This document shows positions 1 through 10,488 of a DNA stretch of 64,000 nt, one piece after another. Numbering within the stretch: the first letter of the stretch is position 1; every line of letters starts with the position of its first letter. This DNA comes from Nitrosomonas sp. Nm166. Lineage in GTDB: Bacteria > Pseudomonadota > Gammaproteobacteria > Burkholderiales > Nitrosomonadaceae. The notes under the pieces are model-generated. The model did no database searches. It saw only the letters and a list, made by a program, of their open reading frames with translations, and was not told the DNA's origin. The DNA is taken from assembly GCF_900112825.1 (NCBI RefSeq), contig NZ_FONE01000005.1:1-64000 (forward strand), read 5' to 3'. A program made the translations under genes and the position numbers.

Positions 1-3000
1 ATTACATGATTCCGGCGGCGATTGTGGTGCTGGAGAATCTGCCGTTGAATGCCAACGGCAAGGTGGATCGCAAGCAGTTGCCGGAACCGGAATTTATCAG
101 CGCGGATCACTATGAAGTGCCACAGGGCGAAGTCGAAGAGATGCTGGCGGAAATCTGGCGGGAAGCGCTGGGAATCACTCAGGTCGGGCGCAATGATAAC
201 TTCTTCGAACTGGGGGGAGATTCGATTCTCAGTTTGCAGATCGTTACCAAAGCACGCCGGGCAGGCTGGAAGATCACACCGCGGCAATTGTTCGAACGGC
301 AAACGGTTGCCGCGCTGGCACCGCTGGTGAAACCGGTCGAAACAATTGCTAAAACCAGCCATGATTTTAATGTTTCACCGGATGCGCCGATTGGCATGCT
401 GCCGATTCAGCTTGATTTTTTCGCACATGACATCCCGATGCGGCAGCACTGGAATCAGGCTATATTCCTGGAAAGCCGCCAGCCTTTAGAGACGCAGTGG
501 CTGGATCAAGCATTAAAGGCTATAGTGCAGCATCATAGCGCTTTACGTTTCGGCTATCGAGAGCAAAACGGCCAATGGGAACAAATTGCTATGCAATCCG
601 TTGCTCAGGATGTGTTGTGGGTGCGGGACGCAGCGGATGCTGAGCAGTTATTAGCGCTGTGTAATGCAGCGCAACGCAGTTTGAATCTGCAGCAAGGACC
701 GCTCATACGCGCCTTGCTCGTGAATATGGCCGATCAATCCCAGCGTCTGCTGTTGGTTGTGCATCATTTGGTGATTGACGGCGTATCTTGGCGTATCCTG
801 GTTGAGGATCTTGAAACTGCCTATTCTCAGGCAAGGAACCATGAAACCATTATCTTGCCTGAAACCACTACCGGCTACCCGGTATGGACTCACCGGTTGC
901 AGCAGTACACGCATGATTATGTGGATGAATTTACATATTGGCAAAACCTGGTGGATATCCCCGCCGCACTTCCTTGCGATTTTCCCCAAGGTGTTAACAA
1001 TGCGTCCCACTACACCAAAATTACGGTAAAACTTAATCAGATCCAAACCCAGGCCTTGCTCAAAGATGCACCTGCCGCTTATCGCACACAGGTAAATGAT
1101 CTACTGCTTACCCCATTAGCGAGTGCCTTATGCCAATGGACCGGGCATGAAAAGATCCTGGTGGATCTCGAAGGTCATGGACGGGAAGATCTTTATCCTG
1201 ACATCGACCTTTCTCGCACGATCGGATGGTTTACTTCGCTGTTCCCAGTCGTCCTTGATCCGGCAGGGGACTTGACGCGACGCATCAAGCATGTCAAGGA
1301 GAGCTTACGGCAAATACCCAATAAGGGATTGGGATATGGACTGTTTAAATACTATGGCACCGAGGCGCAACGGCAAATACTGGCCAGCTTGCCCAAAGCG
1401 CAGGTGGTATTTAACTATCTGGGACAGTTTGATGCCAGCTTTGACGAGAAAACACAATGGATATTGGCCAGCGAGCCGATGGGCGATCTGATGGATCAAA
1501 ATGTGCGGCAACTACATGAGCTGTCGATCAACAGTCTTGTTTACAATGGTGAGTTTTGTCTGGACATCTACTACAGTGAGGCACGCTATCTAAAAACAAC
1601 CGTCCAAGCACTGGCTGACATTTTTATTACAGAATTGCAGTCAGTGATTGCGCATTGCATGAGTGGCGTACGTGGTATTACACCGTCTGATTTTTCTTTA
1701 CTACAGATCAATCAGCATGAACTGGATAACTTGCCGATTCCTGTCGGGCAACTGGAAGATATTTATCCATTGTCACCGATGCAGGCGGGTATGCTGTTTC
1801 ATAGTATGTTTGATACCGACAGGGATATATACGTTAATCAATGGAGGGCTGACATCGACCGGTTATCGGTCGAGCGATTCAAAACTGCATGGCAATCTGT
1901 GATTGATCGTCATGATATTCTGCGTACCGGTTTCGTGCAGGAAGGAAAGATACCGCTGCAATGGGTTGCCAAAGCGGTTGAATTGCCGTTTATGGAATAT
2001 GATTGGCGCGATCAAACTGCTCATCCGCCAGCTTCTTACGAGCATGAGCTTGATGTGCTCGCGCAATCAGAATATGCATCAGGCATTAATCTGAAAAAAC
2101 CACCGCTTATCCGGATCGCTGTTGTACACCTCCCCAATCATCGTTATCACATGATTATGACGACCCATCATCTGTTATTGGATGGCTGGAGTACCTCGCA
2201 AATGATGGGCGAGGTGCTGCGGTGGTATGGGGGTGATGCGCCAGCGACATCCGGCAGCCGCTACCGGGATTTTATCGCATGGCTGGGCGAGCGTGATCAA
2301 ACTGCTTCAGAAACATACTGGAAAGAGCGATTACGTTATATGGAGGAACCAACGCGGCTAGCATCTGTAATATCCAATCCAGTGCAGAAGCCGGGCTATG
2401 AACTATACGCCAATCCACTTGAATCCAGCTTTACCGATGATTTGCTGCGCTTTGCTAAACGCGAGCGAATCACTGTCAATACATTGATGCAAGCTGCCTG
2501 GGCTTTGCTGCTGAGCCATTACACAGGACAGCAGGTTGTCACTTTTGGCGCGACTGTCGCAGGCCGGCCGGCAGATTTACCAGGATCCGACCAGATACTG
2601 GGGCTTTTCATCAATACCTTACCAGTGAGTATTGTACTTAAGCCAGAACTGGCTATTGGTGAATGGTTACGGGATTTGCAAGCACAGAATCTGGCTTCCC
2701 GCGAACATGAACATACGCCGCTCTATGAAATCCAGCGTTGGGCAGGGCAGCATCGGCAAGGATTGTTTGACACCATCCTGGTGTATGAGAATTATCCTGT
2801 TGATGAAGCATTCAAACAAAATATGCCGGGTGGACTGGTTTTCTCGGGGATCAAAGCCCGTGAAGCAACGAATTATCCGATGACTGTATTGATCACAGAG
2901 AATGATGGATTCAGTTTGCAGTACAGTTATGCCTGTGAGAATTTCTCAGAAGCAACTGTAAATTCTATTGCAATGCAAGTTGAGCAATTGCTTCGCACGA

Positions 3001-6000
3001 TCATTAGCAGCGCAACCCAGTGTTTAGGCAACATTACGCTGTTAAGTATCGCGCAATGGCAACAGCTCAAGGACTGGGGCGTTAATGAGAAGCGTTATGA
3101 TAATAGCGAACCGGTACACCGGCTGATCGAACGCCAGGCTGTGGTGCGCCCGGACGCAACCGCACTGATTTTTGGCGATACGGAACTGAGTTATGCGCAA
3201 CTGAACGAACGTGCGAACCAGTTGGCGCATCAGCTGATTGCACTGGGAGTCAGGCCTGAAAGCCGGGTGGGGATCGCCGTTGAGCGCTCGATAGAAATGG
3301 TGGTTGGATTGCTGGCGACGCTGAAGGCTGGCGGAGCATATGTGCCGCTGGATCCGGACTATCCGCGTGAACGGTTAAATCACATGGTGACCGACAGCGC
3401 CGTCGAATTGCTGTTGACGCAAAGTCATATCAGGGAGCGGATTCCGCAGGTGGCATCCTGCCAGGTTGTGGACCTGGATACCCTGGATCTGAGCGATTGG
3501 CCGCAAAGCAATCCGGACGTGAACCTGCATGGCGAACATCTGGCTTACATCATCTACACCTCCGGCTCTACCGGAAAACCCAAGGGAGCTGTTAACCGCC
3601 ACAGCGCGCTGTATAACCGGCTGGCCTGGATGCAGGAAGCCTATCCGCTGAACGCTGGCGATACCGTATTACAGAAAACACCTTTCAGCTTTGACGTATC
3701 GGTTTGGGAATTTTTCTGGCCGCTCATGTATGGCGCGCGTCTGGCTGTCGCCAATCCGGGCGATCACCGCGATGCTGCGCGACTCATTGCATTGATTCAG
3801 CAGCATCATGTCACGACACTGCATTTTGTTCCCTCCATGCTACGCGCTTTTATGGCGGATGACGGTGTTGCCGCTTGCACCTGCTTGAAACAAATTATTT
3901 GCAGCGGTGAAGCGCTGCAACTGGAGATGCAGGAAGCGGTATTTGAAAAACTTCCCAACGCCAAGCTTCACAATCTGTATGGGCCGACAGAAGCGGCAAT
4001 CGATGTCACCCATTGGACCTGCCGTACTGAAGCATCTAACAGTATCCCGATCGGGCGACCAATAGCCGCTACCCAAACCTATATTCTGGACCCCAGCCTT
4101 AACCCGGTACCGCAAGGCGTATCAGGAGAGCTATATCTTGGCGGTGCCGGGCTTGCACGTGGCTATCTGAACCGCTCCGGCCTGACCGCGGAACGGTTTG
4201 TGGCCGATCCATTTGATGAAAATGGCGGCCGGCTCTATCGCACGGGTGATCTGGCAAGGTGGCGGCCGGATGGACAAATAGAATACTTAGGGCGACTGGA
4301 CCATCAGGTCAAGATCAGAGGTTTTCGTATTGAACTAGGCGAAATTGAAACGCAACTGCTGCTACAACCGCAAATCCGTGAAGCGGTGGTGGTGGCGAAG
4401 GATGGACCGGGCGGCGCCAGATTGGTGGCCTATGCATCGTGCCATGCCGGAAATACCGTCGATACCAGTGAGCTGCGCGAAGCGCTGGCAAAGCCTCTAC
4501 CCGATTACATGATTCCAACGGCGATTGTGGTGCTGGAGAATCTGCCGCTGAACGCCAACGGCAAGGTGGACCGCAAGCTGTTGCCGGAACCGGAGTTTGT
4601 CAGCGCGGATCACTATGAAGTGCCGCAGGGTGAAGTGGAAGAGATGCTGGCTGCGATCTGGAAGGAAGTATTAGGAATCAATCAGGTCGGGCGCAATGAT
4701 AATTTCTTCGAACTGGGGGGAGATTCGATTCTCAGTTTGCAGATTGTCACCAAAGCGCGCCAGGCGAGTTGTAAGATCACGCCAAGGCAATTATTCGAGC
4801 GGCAAACAATCTCCGCGTTGGCGCAAATGGCAGAACTCGTGACAGAAGTGGCTGTTGAGCCATCTCAGCCAGAACATGCTTGCCTTGAAGACTACCTTGA
4901 TGCATCAATGCTGGCGACACTGTCATTCGGAAATCATCAGATAACGGATATTTTTCCGCTATCGCCGACGCAAGAGGGTATGTTATTCCATACATTGGAA
5001 GCACCGGGCACCGGTCTTTATGTGAATCAGATCAGTGTTGAGGTTGAAGGACTTGACGCCGAAAGACTAGCGCGTGCGTGGCAGGAAATGATTGTCCGGC
5101 ATGCGGTATTGCGCACTGGTTTCTTGTGGCGAGCAGGATTGGCACGTCCTTTACAAATTGTATTCAAGCAAACTGATGCATCGGTTATTCATCTGGATTG
5201 GCGCGAAGAAGATGATTTGGAAGAACAGATTGCTGCTCATGCCGATCAGGAACTGAAACGTGAATTTGATTTCCTCAATCCTCCTCTTACACGCTTAAGC
5301 CTGATCCAGACCGGCGAGAACCGCCATCAATTGATATGGACCCGGCATCACATATTGCTCGATGGCTGGGGTGATTCGATCCTGATTAGCGATTGGCTAC
5401 GCTGTTATCACGGTGAAACGCTGGCACAGCCGGGACCGGGCTACGGTGTTTATGTGCGATGGCTGGCGAAGCAGACGAGTCAGGCTGCACAGCACTTCTG
5501 GCAGACGGAGCTCAGCGGTATTGAGGGTCCAGCATTATTATCGAAAGCGATTGCTAAGACAGAGAAAGACGAGACCCGATCAGGCTTTGCGCAGATTTAT
5601 ACTTACCTCAGCGTCGAGGAAACACGTCGTTTGCAAGCTTTTGCGCAGCAACAGCACATTACCATGAATACCTTTGTCCAGGCCGCATGGGCGCTGCTGT
5701 TGCAACGTTATACCGGGAAACAGACTGTCGTTTTCGGTGCCACGGTGGCAGGCCGTCCGCCTAGTCTGTCGCGGTCTGATGAAATTCTCGGATTATTTAT
5801 TAACACCATTCCGATTCCAGTTGAACGGTGCAGTGATTTGACAGTAAGTGAATATTTGACGTCGTTGCAGGAAACCAATGCACGCTTGCGCGACTATGAA
5901 CACACATCCCTGGCGGATATTCAGCGGTGGGCAGGTTTTCCTGGTCAACCGCTGTTCGACAGTATTATCGTATTTGAGAACTATCCCATCAACGCGGCAT

Positions 6001-8972
6001 TACGTGACACCGAAACATATGGCTTGCGTTTCGGTGAGATGGAAGGTAAAGGTTTGACTGGTTATGCAATGGACTTGCAGGTTGTTGTCGGTGATACGCT
6101 GGAAATCGAGTATGCCTACGGGTGTAACGATTTTACCGATGAATTTGTGCTGGATCTGCGCAGTCATATGGAGCTCCTGATGCGGGAGATGATGAGTGAT
6201 CCACAGCAGATGGTTGGAGAATTGGGCTGGTTAGGCAAGCTGGAACTGGATCAGCTGTTTCTGCTGCGTGGCAGTACGGATTCCAGTGCTGCGTTGTCGC
6301 GAAGCTATCAGCCTGTTCATCATTTGATTGAACGCAATGCAGTGCTTCAGCCAGATGCCATTGCACTGTTAATGGGTGAACAAGAGATTTGCTATGCAGA
6401 GTTGAATGCGCGGGCAAATAAACTTGCGCACCGGTTAATTCAGCAGGGGGCAGGGCCGGAAATCCGTATCGGCGTTGCGATGGAACGCTCCCTGGATATT
6501 ATTGTGACATTGCTGGCTATTCTTAAGTCCGGTGCAGCATATGTACCGTTGGATATCGACTATCCGGCCGATCGGCTTGCATTCATGATAACAGACAGTG
6601 CATTGTCGTTGCTGATTACGCAAAGCAAGGTATTGCCCAAGCTCAAATTCGATATCACTGTACCTACATTCCTGGTGGATACAGCTAAGTTTGAAACTGA
6701 ATCGGTGCTCAATCCAGAGATTTCGGTTCATGAGCATAACTTGGCTTATATCATTTATACATCCGGATCCACCGGTTTACCAAAAGGTGTGGCGGTAACA
6801 CATGGTCCGCTCGCCATGCATTGCCGGGCGACCGCCCGGATTTACGAGATGAGCCCCAGTTCATGTGAGTTGCTGTTCATGTCTTTTTCATTCGATGGCG
6901 CACATGAACGCTGGCTGACCGCATTGACTGTCGGGGCGGGGCTGGCGGTGCGGGATCAGGAATTGTGGACAGCCGAGCAGACTTATGATGCCTTGCATCA
7001 GTACGGTATTACCAATGCCGCCTTTCCGCCGGCTTATCTCGGTCAGGTTGCGGAATGGGCTGTGCCTCGTCATGATCCGCCACCGGTCGAGCTATATGTG
7101 TTTGGTGGAGAAGCGATGCCTAAGGCTTCATATGACTTGATTCGTCAGACTTTACGGCCGCGGATGCTGATTAACGGCTATGGGCCGACCGAAACTGTGG
7201 TCACGCCGTTGATCTGGAAAACTGAGGCCAGCAACAGCTTTGATTGCGCTTATGCGCCGATTGGACGTCCTGTCGGTGAGCGTGTTGTGTACATATTGGA
7301 TGTGGATATGCAGCCAGTGCCGATGGGTATTGTGGGCGAGCTTTATATCGGCGGGTATGGATTGGCGCGGGGATATTTGGGGCGAGCGGGCCTGACTGCT
7401 GAACGCTTCGTTGCTGACCCATTTGATGACAAGGGCGGTCGCCTTTACCGTACCGGCGATCTAGTCAGGTGGATGAGTGACGGTAATATCGAGTATATCG
7501 GTCGTGCCGATCATCAGGTGAAAATACGGGGATTTCGTATTGAGCTGGGTGAGATCGAGGCACGTATCCGTGAGGTAGCTGGTGTTGCCGATGCGGCAGT
7601 TGTTGTGCATGAGAGTGCAACGGGTGTGCAGCTGATTGCGTATGTGGTTCCTGCCGTAGAGCAATCAGCGCAGAACATGACCACTCAACTGAAGCAAACG
7701 CTGAGTAAGCAATTACCTGAGTACATGCTGCCAGCGTACTTTGTGCCATTAAATGTATTGCCACGTCTGCCGAGCGGTAAGCTCGACCGTAAGCAGTTAC
7801 CGGAGCCCAATGCCTTACCTGGCGATACTTATCAAGAGCCATCGACACCTGAAGCCCGGGCACTTGCAAACATCTGGCAAGAAGTCCTTGGCGTGGTGCG
7901 CGTCGGAGAGACGGATAATTTCTTTGCGTTAGGCGGCGATTCGTTATCAAGCCTCAAAGTCATGGCGCGCATACGCGGTCTGACCGATATAAAGCTGGAT
8001 TTCAAGCTGAGGGATTTGATACAGCGGCCTACCATCGCCAGTCTGCTGGGGCTGGACAAGCAAACTGCAACAGGTGCAAGCGAATTACTGGCGCTCAACC
8101 AGCCATGCGGAGACGGAAAAATTAAACCGCTGTTCTGCATCCATGCCGGACTGGGTACGGTGTTTGATTACCAGCCGCTGGCACGGCAATTGCAAGGTAC
8201 GCGAACAGTGTATGGGTTGCCTTGCCGTATGTTGACGGATCCTGCGCATCAGGATACCTCTCTAATTCAGATGGCAGAAGACTATTGCAAGATCATCCAG
8301 TCCATGCAGCCGGAAGGACCGTACCATTTGCTGGGCTGGTCATTGGGTGGCGCATTGGTGGCCATAATGGCCGCAATACTGGAAGCCAAGGGACAAATCG
8401 TGGCATTTTTAGGACTGATCGATCCGTATATTCCCGGAACGGAGCTACCTCAGCGAGAGGATTGGCGGCAGGATTTTCTTGATTTTGTTTCCGTAGTGAT
8501 TCCTGGTGTTGAGTCTGATGAAGCGTTCAATACCTCACTATCAGACGATTCTGCATTATCGAAACAAGAAGTCATCCATCTACTGCAACAATTGTTTGAG
8601 ACAAGTCGAATGAAGGCAGCTACCAGTACCAGTGCAGATGGTCAAGCGCAAGGCTATTTCGAGATGGGGGCGGAAGAATTGGCGCATACTTTTATGGTAG
8701 CCCGCCAGTTAAAAGCACTCTCATTACAAGCCAGTGCATTGAGTCCTTTGAAAACACGGGCAGTTTGCTGGTGGACAACGACACGCGAGAGAAATGAACG
8801 GCTAGCGCTCGGGCAGCAAATCAAGCCAGCTGAGATACACTCGATTGAAATCGATGCAGATCATTTTGATATCGTACGGGCTGAATCTTTGCTAGCGGGA
8901 ATAGAGTCGTTATTGATGACTGATTTAACTGATCGTATTAATGATAAGGAAAGTGTAAAAGAAAATCTTTAG
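1..8972 (+). CDS. Nonribosomal peptide synthetase, C-terminal modules with thioesterase (5' partial)
   Basis: The frame is open from the window edge, so the true start lies upstream. Numbering residue 1 at base 6, the order is: end of an A domain (A10 motif NGKVDRKQLPEP); PCP with Ser73 in LGGDS; epimerization domain about 127-560 (HHLVIDGVSW at 253, EGHGRE, VFNYLGQF); condensation about 583-1015 (HHLLLDGW at 721); adenylation about 1040-1520 (YTSGSTGKPKG); PCP Ser1574; condensation about 1648-2085 (HHILLDGW at 1781); adenylation about 2105-2590; PCP Ser2646; thioesterase (GWSLGG, Ser2779; His2953). Aligned by eye to GrsA, the first full A domain reads DVWHISLIDK, close to the known serine code. 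The second reads DGEAVGGVTK, a pattern I recall for hydroxyornithine modules of pseudomonad siderophores (less sure). The product therefore ends D-residue, Ser, and probably a (cyclo)hydroxyornithine released by the TE. The ornithine oxygenase and other siderophore genes at 37-56 kb support a siderophore role. The C domain after E should accept a D-configured donor. Confidence 0.95.
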   Translation, partial: YMIPAAIVVLENLPLNANGKVDRKQLPEPEFISADHYEVPQGEVEEMLAEIWREALGITQVGRNDNFFELGGDSILSLQIVTKARRAGWKITPRQLFERQTVAALAPLVKPVETIAKTSHDFNVSPDAPIGMLPIQLDFFAHDIPMRQHWNQAIFLESRQPLETQWLDQALKAIVQHHSALRFGYREQNGQWEQIAMQSVAQDVLWVRDAADAEQLLALCNAAQRSLNLQQGPLIRALLVNMADQSQRLLLVVHHLVIDGVSWRILVEDLETAYSQARNHETIILPETTTGYPVWTHRLQQYTHDYVDEFTYWQNLVDIPAALPCDFPQGVNNASHYTKITVKLNQIQTQALLKDAPAAYRTQVNDLLLTPLASALCQWTGHEKILVDLEGHGREDLYPDIDLSRTIGWFTSLFPVVLDPAGDLTRRIKHVKESLRQIPNKGLGYGLFKYYGTEAQRQILASLPKAQVVFNYLGQFDASFDEKTQWILASEPMGDLMDQNVRQLHELSINSLVYNGEFCLDIYYSEARYLKTTVQALADIFITELQSVIAHCMSGVRGITPSDFSLLQINQHELDNLPIPVGQLEDIYPLSPMQAGMLFHSMFDTDRDIYVNQWRADIDRLSVERFKTAWQSVIDRHDILRTGFVQEGKIPLQWVAKAVELPFMEYDWRDQTAHPPASYEHELDVLAQSEYASGINLKKPPLIRIAVVHLPNHRYHMIMTTHHLLLDGWSTSQMMGEVLRWYGGDAPATSGSRYRDFIAWLGERDQTASETYWKERLRYMEEPTRLASVISNPVQKPGYELYANPLESSFTDDLLRFAKRERITVNTLMQAAWALLLSHYTGQQVVTFGATVAGRPADLPGSDQILGLFINTLPVSIVLKPELAIGEWLRDLQAQNLASREHEHTPLYEIQRWAGQHRQGLFDTILVYENYPVDEAFKQNMPGGLVFSGIKAREATNYPMTVLITENDGFSLQYSYACENFSEATVNSIAMQVEQLLRTIISSATQCLGNITLLSIAQWQQLKDWGVNEKRYDNSEPVHRLIERQAVVRPDATALIFGDTELSYAQLNERANQLAHQLIALGVRPESRVGIAVERSIEMVVGLLATLKAGGAYVPLDPDYPRERLNHMVTDSAVELLLTQSHIRERIPQVASCQVVDLDTLDLSDWPQSNPDVNLHGEHLAYIIYTSGSTGKPKGAVNRHSALYNRLAWMQEAYPLNAGDTVLQKTPFSFDVSVWEFFWPLMYGARLAVANPGDHRDAARLIALIQQHHVTTLHFVPSMLRAFMADDGVAACTCLKQIICSGEALQLEMQEAVFEKLPNAKLHNLYGPTEAAIDVTHWTCRTEASNSIPIGRPIAATQTYILDPSLNPVPQGVSGELYLGGAGLARGYLNRSGLTAERFVADPFDENGGRLYRTGDLARWRPDGQIEYLGRLDHQVKIRGFRIELGEIETQLLLQPQIREAVVVAKDGPGGARLVAYASCHAGNTVDTSELREALAKPLPDYMIPTAIVVLENLPLNANGKVDRKLLPEPEFVSADHYEVPQGEVEEMLAAIWKEVLGINQVGRNDNFFELGGDSILSLQIVTKARQASCKITPRQLFERQTISALAQMAELVTEVAVEPSQPEHACLEDYLDASMLATLSFGNHQITDIFPLSPTQEGMLFHTLEAPGTGLYVNQISVEVEGLDAERLARAWQEMIVRHAVLRTGFLWRAGLARPLQIVFKQTDASVIHLDWREEDDLEEQIAAHADQELKREFDFLNPPLTRLSLIQTGENRHQLIWTRHHILLDGWGDSILISDWLRCYHGETLAQPGPGYGVYVRWLAKQTSQAAQHFWQTELSGIEGPALLSKAIAKTEKDETRSGFAQIYTYLSVEETRRLQAFAQQQHITMNTFVQAAWALLLQRYTGKQTVVFGATVAGRPPSLSRSDEILGLFINTIPIPVERCSDLTVSEYLTSLQETNARLRDYEHTSLADIQRWAGFPGQPLFDSIIVFENYPINAALRDTETYGLRFGEMEGKGLTGYAMDLQVVVGDTLEIEYAYGCNDFTDEFVLDLRSHMELLMREMMSDPQQMVGELGWLGKLELDQLFLLRGSTDSSAALSRSYQPVHHLIERNAVLQPDAIALLMGEQEICYAELNARANKLAHRLIQQGAGPEIRIGVAMERSLDIIVTLLAILKSGAAYVPLDIDYPADRLAFMITDSALSLLITQSKVLPKLKFDITVPTFLVDTAKFETESVLNPEISVHEHNLAYIIYTSGSTGLPKGVAVTHGPLAMHCRATARIYEMSPSSCELLFMSFSFDGAHERWLTALTVGAGLAVRDQELWTAEQTYDALHQYGITNAAFPPAYLGQVAEWAVPRHDPPPVELYVFGGEAMPKASYDLIRQTLRPRMLINGYGPTETVVTPLIWKTEASNSFDCAYAPIGRPVGERVVYILDVDMQPVPMGIVGELYIGGYGLARGYLGRAGLTAERFVADPFDDKGGRLYRTGDLVRWMSDGNIEYIGRADHQVKIRGFRIELGEIEARIREVAGVADAAVVVHESATGVQLIAYVVPAVEQSAQNMTTQLKQTLSKQLPEYMLPAYFVPLNVLPRLPSGKLDRKQLPEPNALPGDTYQEPSTPEARALANIWQEVLGVVRVGETDNFFALGGDSLSSLKVMARIRGLTDIKLDFKLRDLIQRPTIASLLGLDKQTATGASELLALNQPCGDGKIKPLFCIHAGLGTVFDYQPLARQLQGTRTVYGLPCRMLTDPAHQDTSLIQMAEDYCKIIQSMQPEGPYHLLGWSLGGALVAIMAAILEAKGQIVAFLGLIDPYIPGTELPQREDWRQDFLDFVSVVIPGVESDEAFNTSLSDDSALSKQEVIHLLQQLFETSRMKAATSTSADGQAQGYFEMGAEELAHTFMVARQLKALSLQASALSPLKTRAVCWWTTTRERNERLALGQQIKPAEIHSIEIDADHFDIVRAESLLAGIESLLMTDLTDRINDKESVKENL
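4504..4807 (+). repeat. Direct repeat inside the NRPS gene (second copy; first copy 1-304)
   Basis: Bases 1-304 and 4504-4807 align without gaps at an offset of 4503 and are nearly identical, with scattered, mostly silent differences. Each copy runs from just before the A10 motif of an A domain through the whole PCP. The similarity fades after the GGCAAAC at the end of the PCP, where one copy continues into an E domain and the other into a C domain. This is the pattern expected from module duplication or gene conversion within NRPS genes. Confidence 0.85.
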
Positions 8973-8993
8973 GAAAAGTATTTGGTAATTAAA

Positions 8994-10043
8994 CTACCCA
9001 GAGATGGGGTTACGAACAGGTAAAGCTGACTCAAACAGATCAATATTAGCTACAACCTGTCCATGGTCTGTCACATAGGCTGGCTTTTTATCCATCGAGG
9101 TTTTGTCATCGATGACATGATCATTATATAAGCGGACATCAATTATCCGCCCTATTTTGTTGGCGTTTAATTCAGCAAAGTGATTGCTGACAAAAATGTT
9201 GTCCAGGCTTTCGTAATGCCCGTTATGGATGTAGGTGTAATAAAAATTTTCAATGCTTTTGCGTGCCTGGACATCTTTACAGTTTTGAAAAACGTGCTTC
9301 CATTTTTCTAATTTTTCCTCGCGCGGCAGTTTGCGAAAGGGTTCTTCTCCAAGAATAGCCTGGTTGGTCACAGCCGTGTCATTGTCGTTCAAGTCACCCA
9401 GAACAAAGATGGGTTTTTTATCATCGCTATTGATTTCATCAGATAAAATTTGTCTGACACCACAAGATTCAATTGCTCTCCTAATTAAAGAACGAGCACT
9501 ACCTTTTGCCAACTCAGGATAGGTTGCTGTATTGCGGTCAATACCATCAGCTAAGATAGGTCTTTTTGATTTTAAATGTAAAACAATTACCGAAACTGAA
9601 ATATTTTCATTGATCTTGATTTCTGCATTTAAGACACCTCTTGAAAACTTTTTCAGAGGAATGTTCACAGGAGTGCTTTCCAAAGGTGCAGCTATCTCCT
9701 TTTCATCAAAAAAGTCAAAAACAAAAGGTAAATCCTCAATTACTTCAATTTTAATAATGGGAAATTTGCTCAAGATAGCATTCACGGGACTTTTGCACGT
9801 AGGGTTGGCGACAAAAAGATGCCGACCTTTCATCTCGTCAGGTATACATTCTCTGAGGGCTTGTTCTTCGAAGATTTCCTGGAAGCCAACGATATCTGCA
9901 TTCATCTTCAAAAGCTGGTTCTTTATCCAATCTGTTTTCTTCTGGTATTGATCTCGGTTGTAATAGGGGTCGGGCTCGTCATAAATTGGCTTGCCTGCTG
10001 TAATAAGATTTTCTGTATTAAAGGTGGCAATTGAGATTTTCAT
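8994..10043 (-). CDS. Endonuclease/exonuclease/phosphatase family protein
   Basis: This is a 349-residue protein with the signature of the EEP fold (DNase I, exonuclease III, inositol phosphatase relatives). The N-terminal TFNTEN supplies the metal-binding Asn, QEIF the metal-binding Glu, LHLKS the central His segment, LGDLND the Asp/Asn pair and TDHGQVV the C-terminal catalytic Asp-His. No signal peptide or membrane segment is evident, so a cytoplasmic phosphodiesterase or nuclease is likely; the substrate cannot be read from the sequence. It converges on the NRPS gene with only about 20 bases between the two stops and is unlikely to belong to its operon. Metal-dependent hydrolysis of a phosphodiester is secure; the cellular role is unknown. 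Confidence 0.85.
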   Translation of the reverse strand: MKISIATFNTENLITAGKPIYDEPDPYYNRDQYQKKTDWIKNQLLKMNADIVGFQEIFEEQALRECIPDEMKGRHLFVANPTCKSPVNAILSKFPIIKIEVIEDLPFVFDFFDEKEIAAPLESTPVNIPLKKFSRGVLNAEIKINENISVSVIVLHLKSKRPILADGIDRNTATYPELAKGSARSLIRRAIESCGVRQILSDEINSDDKKPIFVLGDLNDNDTAVTNQAILGEEPFRKLPREEKLEKWKHVFQNCKDVQARKSIENFYYTYIHNGHYESLDNIFVSNHFAELNANKIGRIIDVRLYNDHVIDDKTSMDKKPAYVTDHGQVVANIDLFESALPVRNPISG

Positions 10044-10154
10044 TTTTCTTTTGATTTAAAAGGTATTGAAGATCTTGTAAAGTTAACGCGGATTTAAATT
10101 ATGGTGCGTAACCTTACAAAGTAACACTCTCCCAAGCAAATAAAATACCCATCA

Positions 10155-10481
10155 TTACATTTTGACTGGAAAGCATCGATAAACTTCGAAACTGCGCCTT
10201 CCCTCATTAATTTCCGAAATGGGAACAATCGTATCGCCGCCCATCAGAGCCGCTTCATTACGTGCAAGATCAGCAAGTTCAGCTGCAACCTTTTCAGTTT
10301 CACGGTTAAACACCATTACTTTGCTTACGACTTTAGCATTAATTTTTCCTAGTGTTTTGCATGGCTCGACTGCTCTGGCTGATTGCACCAAACGTACACC
10401 TTCACCTTTCGAAGTAACCTTAACCCATGTACAGGAAGATAATATTAAGCCACCACAGACAGCGATAAGGATTCTTTTCAT
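10155..10481 (-). CDS. DUF4156-family lipoprotein
   Basis: This is a 108-residue protein starting MKRILIAVCGG with lipobox LSSC, so Cys17 would be the lipidated residue after signal peptidase II cleavage. The mature part contains the pattern CKTLGKI...AKVVSKVM...A..LA..ARNEAALMGGDTIVP and a late Cys (YRCFP), which I recognise as the small DUF4156 lipoprotein family of proteobacteria. The two mature cysteines (in EPCKTLG and YRCFP) could form a disulfide. The family has no established function. It stands alone, with 111 bases to the EEP gene downstream and a long intergenic stretch upstream. Confidence 0.8.
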   Translation of the reverse strand: MKRILIAVCGGLILSSCTWVKVTSKGEGVRLVQSARAVEPCKTLGKINAKVVSKVMVFNRETEKVAAELADLARNEAALMGGDTIVPISEINEGRRSFEVYRCFPVKM

Positions 10482-10488
10482 TATATAA

